5,499 nt of DNA, from positions 1-5,499 of the forward strand of contig CAMLEX010000374.1 in NCBI GenBank assembly GCA_946479055.1, in the 5' to 3' direction. This document shows, one piece after another, positions 4,696 through 5,499 of the stretch. Numbering within the stretch: position 1 is the stretch's first letter; every line of letters begins with the position of its first letter. The notes under the pieces were generated by a model, which saw only the letters and a list, made by a program, of their open reading frames with translations, was not told the origin of the DNA and made no database searches. Origin of the DNA: an uncultured Bacteroidota bacterium. GTDB lineage: Bacteria; Bacteroidota; Bacteroidia; Chitinophagales; Chitinophagaceae. The position numbers and the translations under genes are program-made.

Positions 4696-5415
4696 ATGAA
4701 CTCTGATTTGTTTATTGACAAACGCAACCTTGCTATCTGGAATGAAGTGCAGGAAGAATATAAAACTTCAGTACAACTATATAACGGCCGGGAATACCGC
4801 CATCAGCTATTTGAACAAAAGGCTGTGATTTTTATACCAGAGAACAACCCATCTACAGAACTGTTTACTCACGAGCTATTGCATATCTACATGCGACGAA
4901 AAAGAATATTTATTACTGAGTATTTGTTGCAAAGATTGAAAGATGAGCCGCTATTATACTGGTCGTTGACAGATAATTTATTTGAGCAGGTTGGTCATTA
5001 CCTGGAACATATACATATGCTACCAATTTACCTGGACTGCGGCTTTGACCGCTGTAAGTTTATTGAAGACTATGAAAGGCCAGTATTCAGTCAATTCAAT
5101 CTTCAGCTATTATACAGTGGCATGAAAAAGAATCCACCTTCTATCGCCATTCTTGATATGTATATAAATAAGTTTTTCGCTATGAAGGCGTCGTGTAATA
5201 ACAGTATCATCTATATCAGCTACCTGGAAGATTTAAAACAAATGGATCCCATCCTGTTTTCCATTCTTCAATCATTCTGGCAAAGCTGGTCATTGTATAA
5301 TATCAATGCTTATCATCCCGTTGATAATTCATATAAGGATTTTACAAAAGCGTTTATGCATGAATTGGGAGTATGGTCGGTGAGGAGTATATATGCAAGG
5401 AAGAAGATAGCCTGA
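4696..5415 (+). CDS. HExxH-motif protein, putative zinc metallopeptidase-like, unrecognised family
   Basis: A 239-residue protein that I cannot place in a named family. Residues 56-64 read LFTHELLHI, giving a clean H59-E60-x2-H63 motif in a predicted helix, preceded by a hydrophobic strand AVIFIPENNP (43-52), the common layout of zincin-like domains. A second conserved-looking helix, TDNLFEQVGHYLEHIHMLPI (92-111), could supply a third ligand (E97, H101, E104 or H105). The rest is helical, with many aromatic residues near the C-terminus. There is no signal peptide or transmembrane segment, so it is probably cytoplasmic. It begins 16 nt after yifB, so it is likely cotranscribed and may work with it, although proximity alone is weak evidence. 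The HExxH motif alone does not prove protease activity. The start at ATG 4696 is the natural choice. Confidence 0.7.
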   Translation: MNSDLFIDKRNLAIWNEVQEEYKTSVQLYNGREYRHQLFEQKAVIFIPENNPSTELFTHELLHIYMRRKRIFITEYLLQRLKDEPLLYWSLTDNLFEQVGHYLEHIHMLPIYLDCGFDRCKFIEDYERPVFSQFNLQLLYSGMKKNPPSIAILDMYINKFFAMKASCNNSIIYISYLEDLKQMDPILFSILQSFWQSWSLYNINAYHPVDNSYKDFTKAFMHELGVWSVRSIYARKKIA

Positions 5416-5472
5416 ATATCAAATATTCAACAGCTAGCTCCTTTGAATGTTCTTCCTTTCTCTTATTCAGGC
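5410..5472 (+). other. Structured 3' region with nested inverted repeats
   Basis: A 7-bp hairpin starts at the stop codon of the HExxH gene (TGAATAT 5413-5419, ATATTCA 5423-5429). Overlapping it are a 9-bp perfect long-range inverted repeat (GCCTGAATA 5410-5418, TATTCAGGC 5464-5472) and a 6-bp stem (ATTCAA 5425-5430, TTGAAT 5443-5448). These pairings compete. The long-range stem is followed by AAAAATC, not by a T run, so it is not a canonical terminator, but it may end or stabilise the transcript. Confidence 0.35.
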
Positions 5473-5499
5473 AAAAATCACTGACTTTTTATCATCTAA

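Overview
This window looks like chromosomal DNA of a member of the Bacteroidota, most likely Chitinophagaceae or a close relative (inference). The signs are moderate AT-richness, almost no Shine-Dalgarno sequences, TAnnTTTG-like promoter boxes, a FecI-like ECF sigma factor, a GxxExxY protein and a CxxC zinc-ribbon protein of a type common in that phylum.

Left part, minus strand (1-1954). The window opens with the N-terminal 111 codons of an ECF sigma factor that runs off the left edge. A 274-bp gap follows, holding a terminator-like hairpin (458-485). Next is a gene for a protein with a C-terminal TPR region (608-1417), then a CxxC/CxxxC zinc-ribbon protein (1571-1954). A strong minus-strand terminator hairpin (1440-1468) lies between the last two genes, only 22 nt before the TPR start codon. 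It may be the terminator of the zinc-ribbon gene, a leader attenuator of the TPR gene, or both.

Divergent intergenic region (1955-2204). It holds a 13-bp direct repeat with a 21-bp period that resembles LytTR-regulator sites, a 14-bp palindrome, a 7-bp perfect hairpin, and a 10-bp-period repeat of GTACAAACG just upstream of the plus-strand genes.

Right part, plus strand (2205-5415). This is a tight run of genes: an ssb-like single-strand DNA-binding protein without the acidic tail, a GxxExxY PD-(D/E)XK nuclease-like protein, YifB/ComM (AAA+ Mg-chelatase-like ATPase) and an unrecognised HExxH protein. SSB plus ComM suggests handling of single-stranded DNA or recombination intermediates.

The main discovery candidate is the GxxExxY gene. 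It sits in a 512-bp segment (2561-3072) bounded by imperfect 36-bp inverted repeats built from CAC[A/G]AAG units, with a near-identical 5-bp direct repeat (ACATA/ACATT) abutting both ends. Removing the segment in silico restores an ssb reading frame that ends in TAA 8 nt before the yifB start. This suggests that a small nuclease cassette inserted into an ssb-yifB operon.
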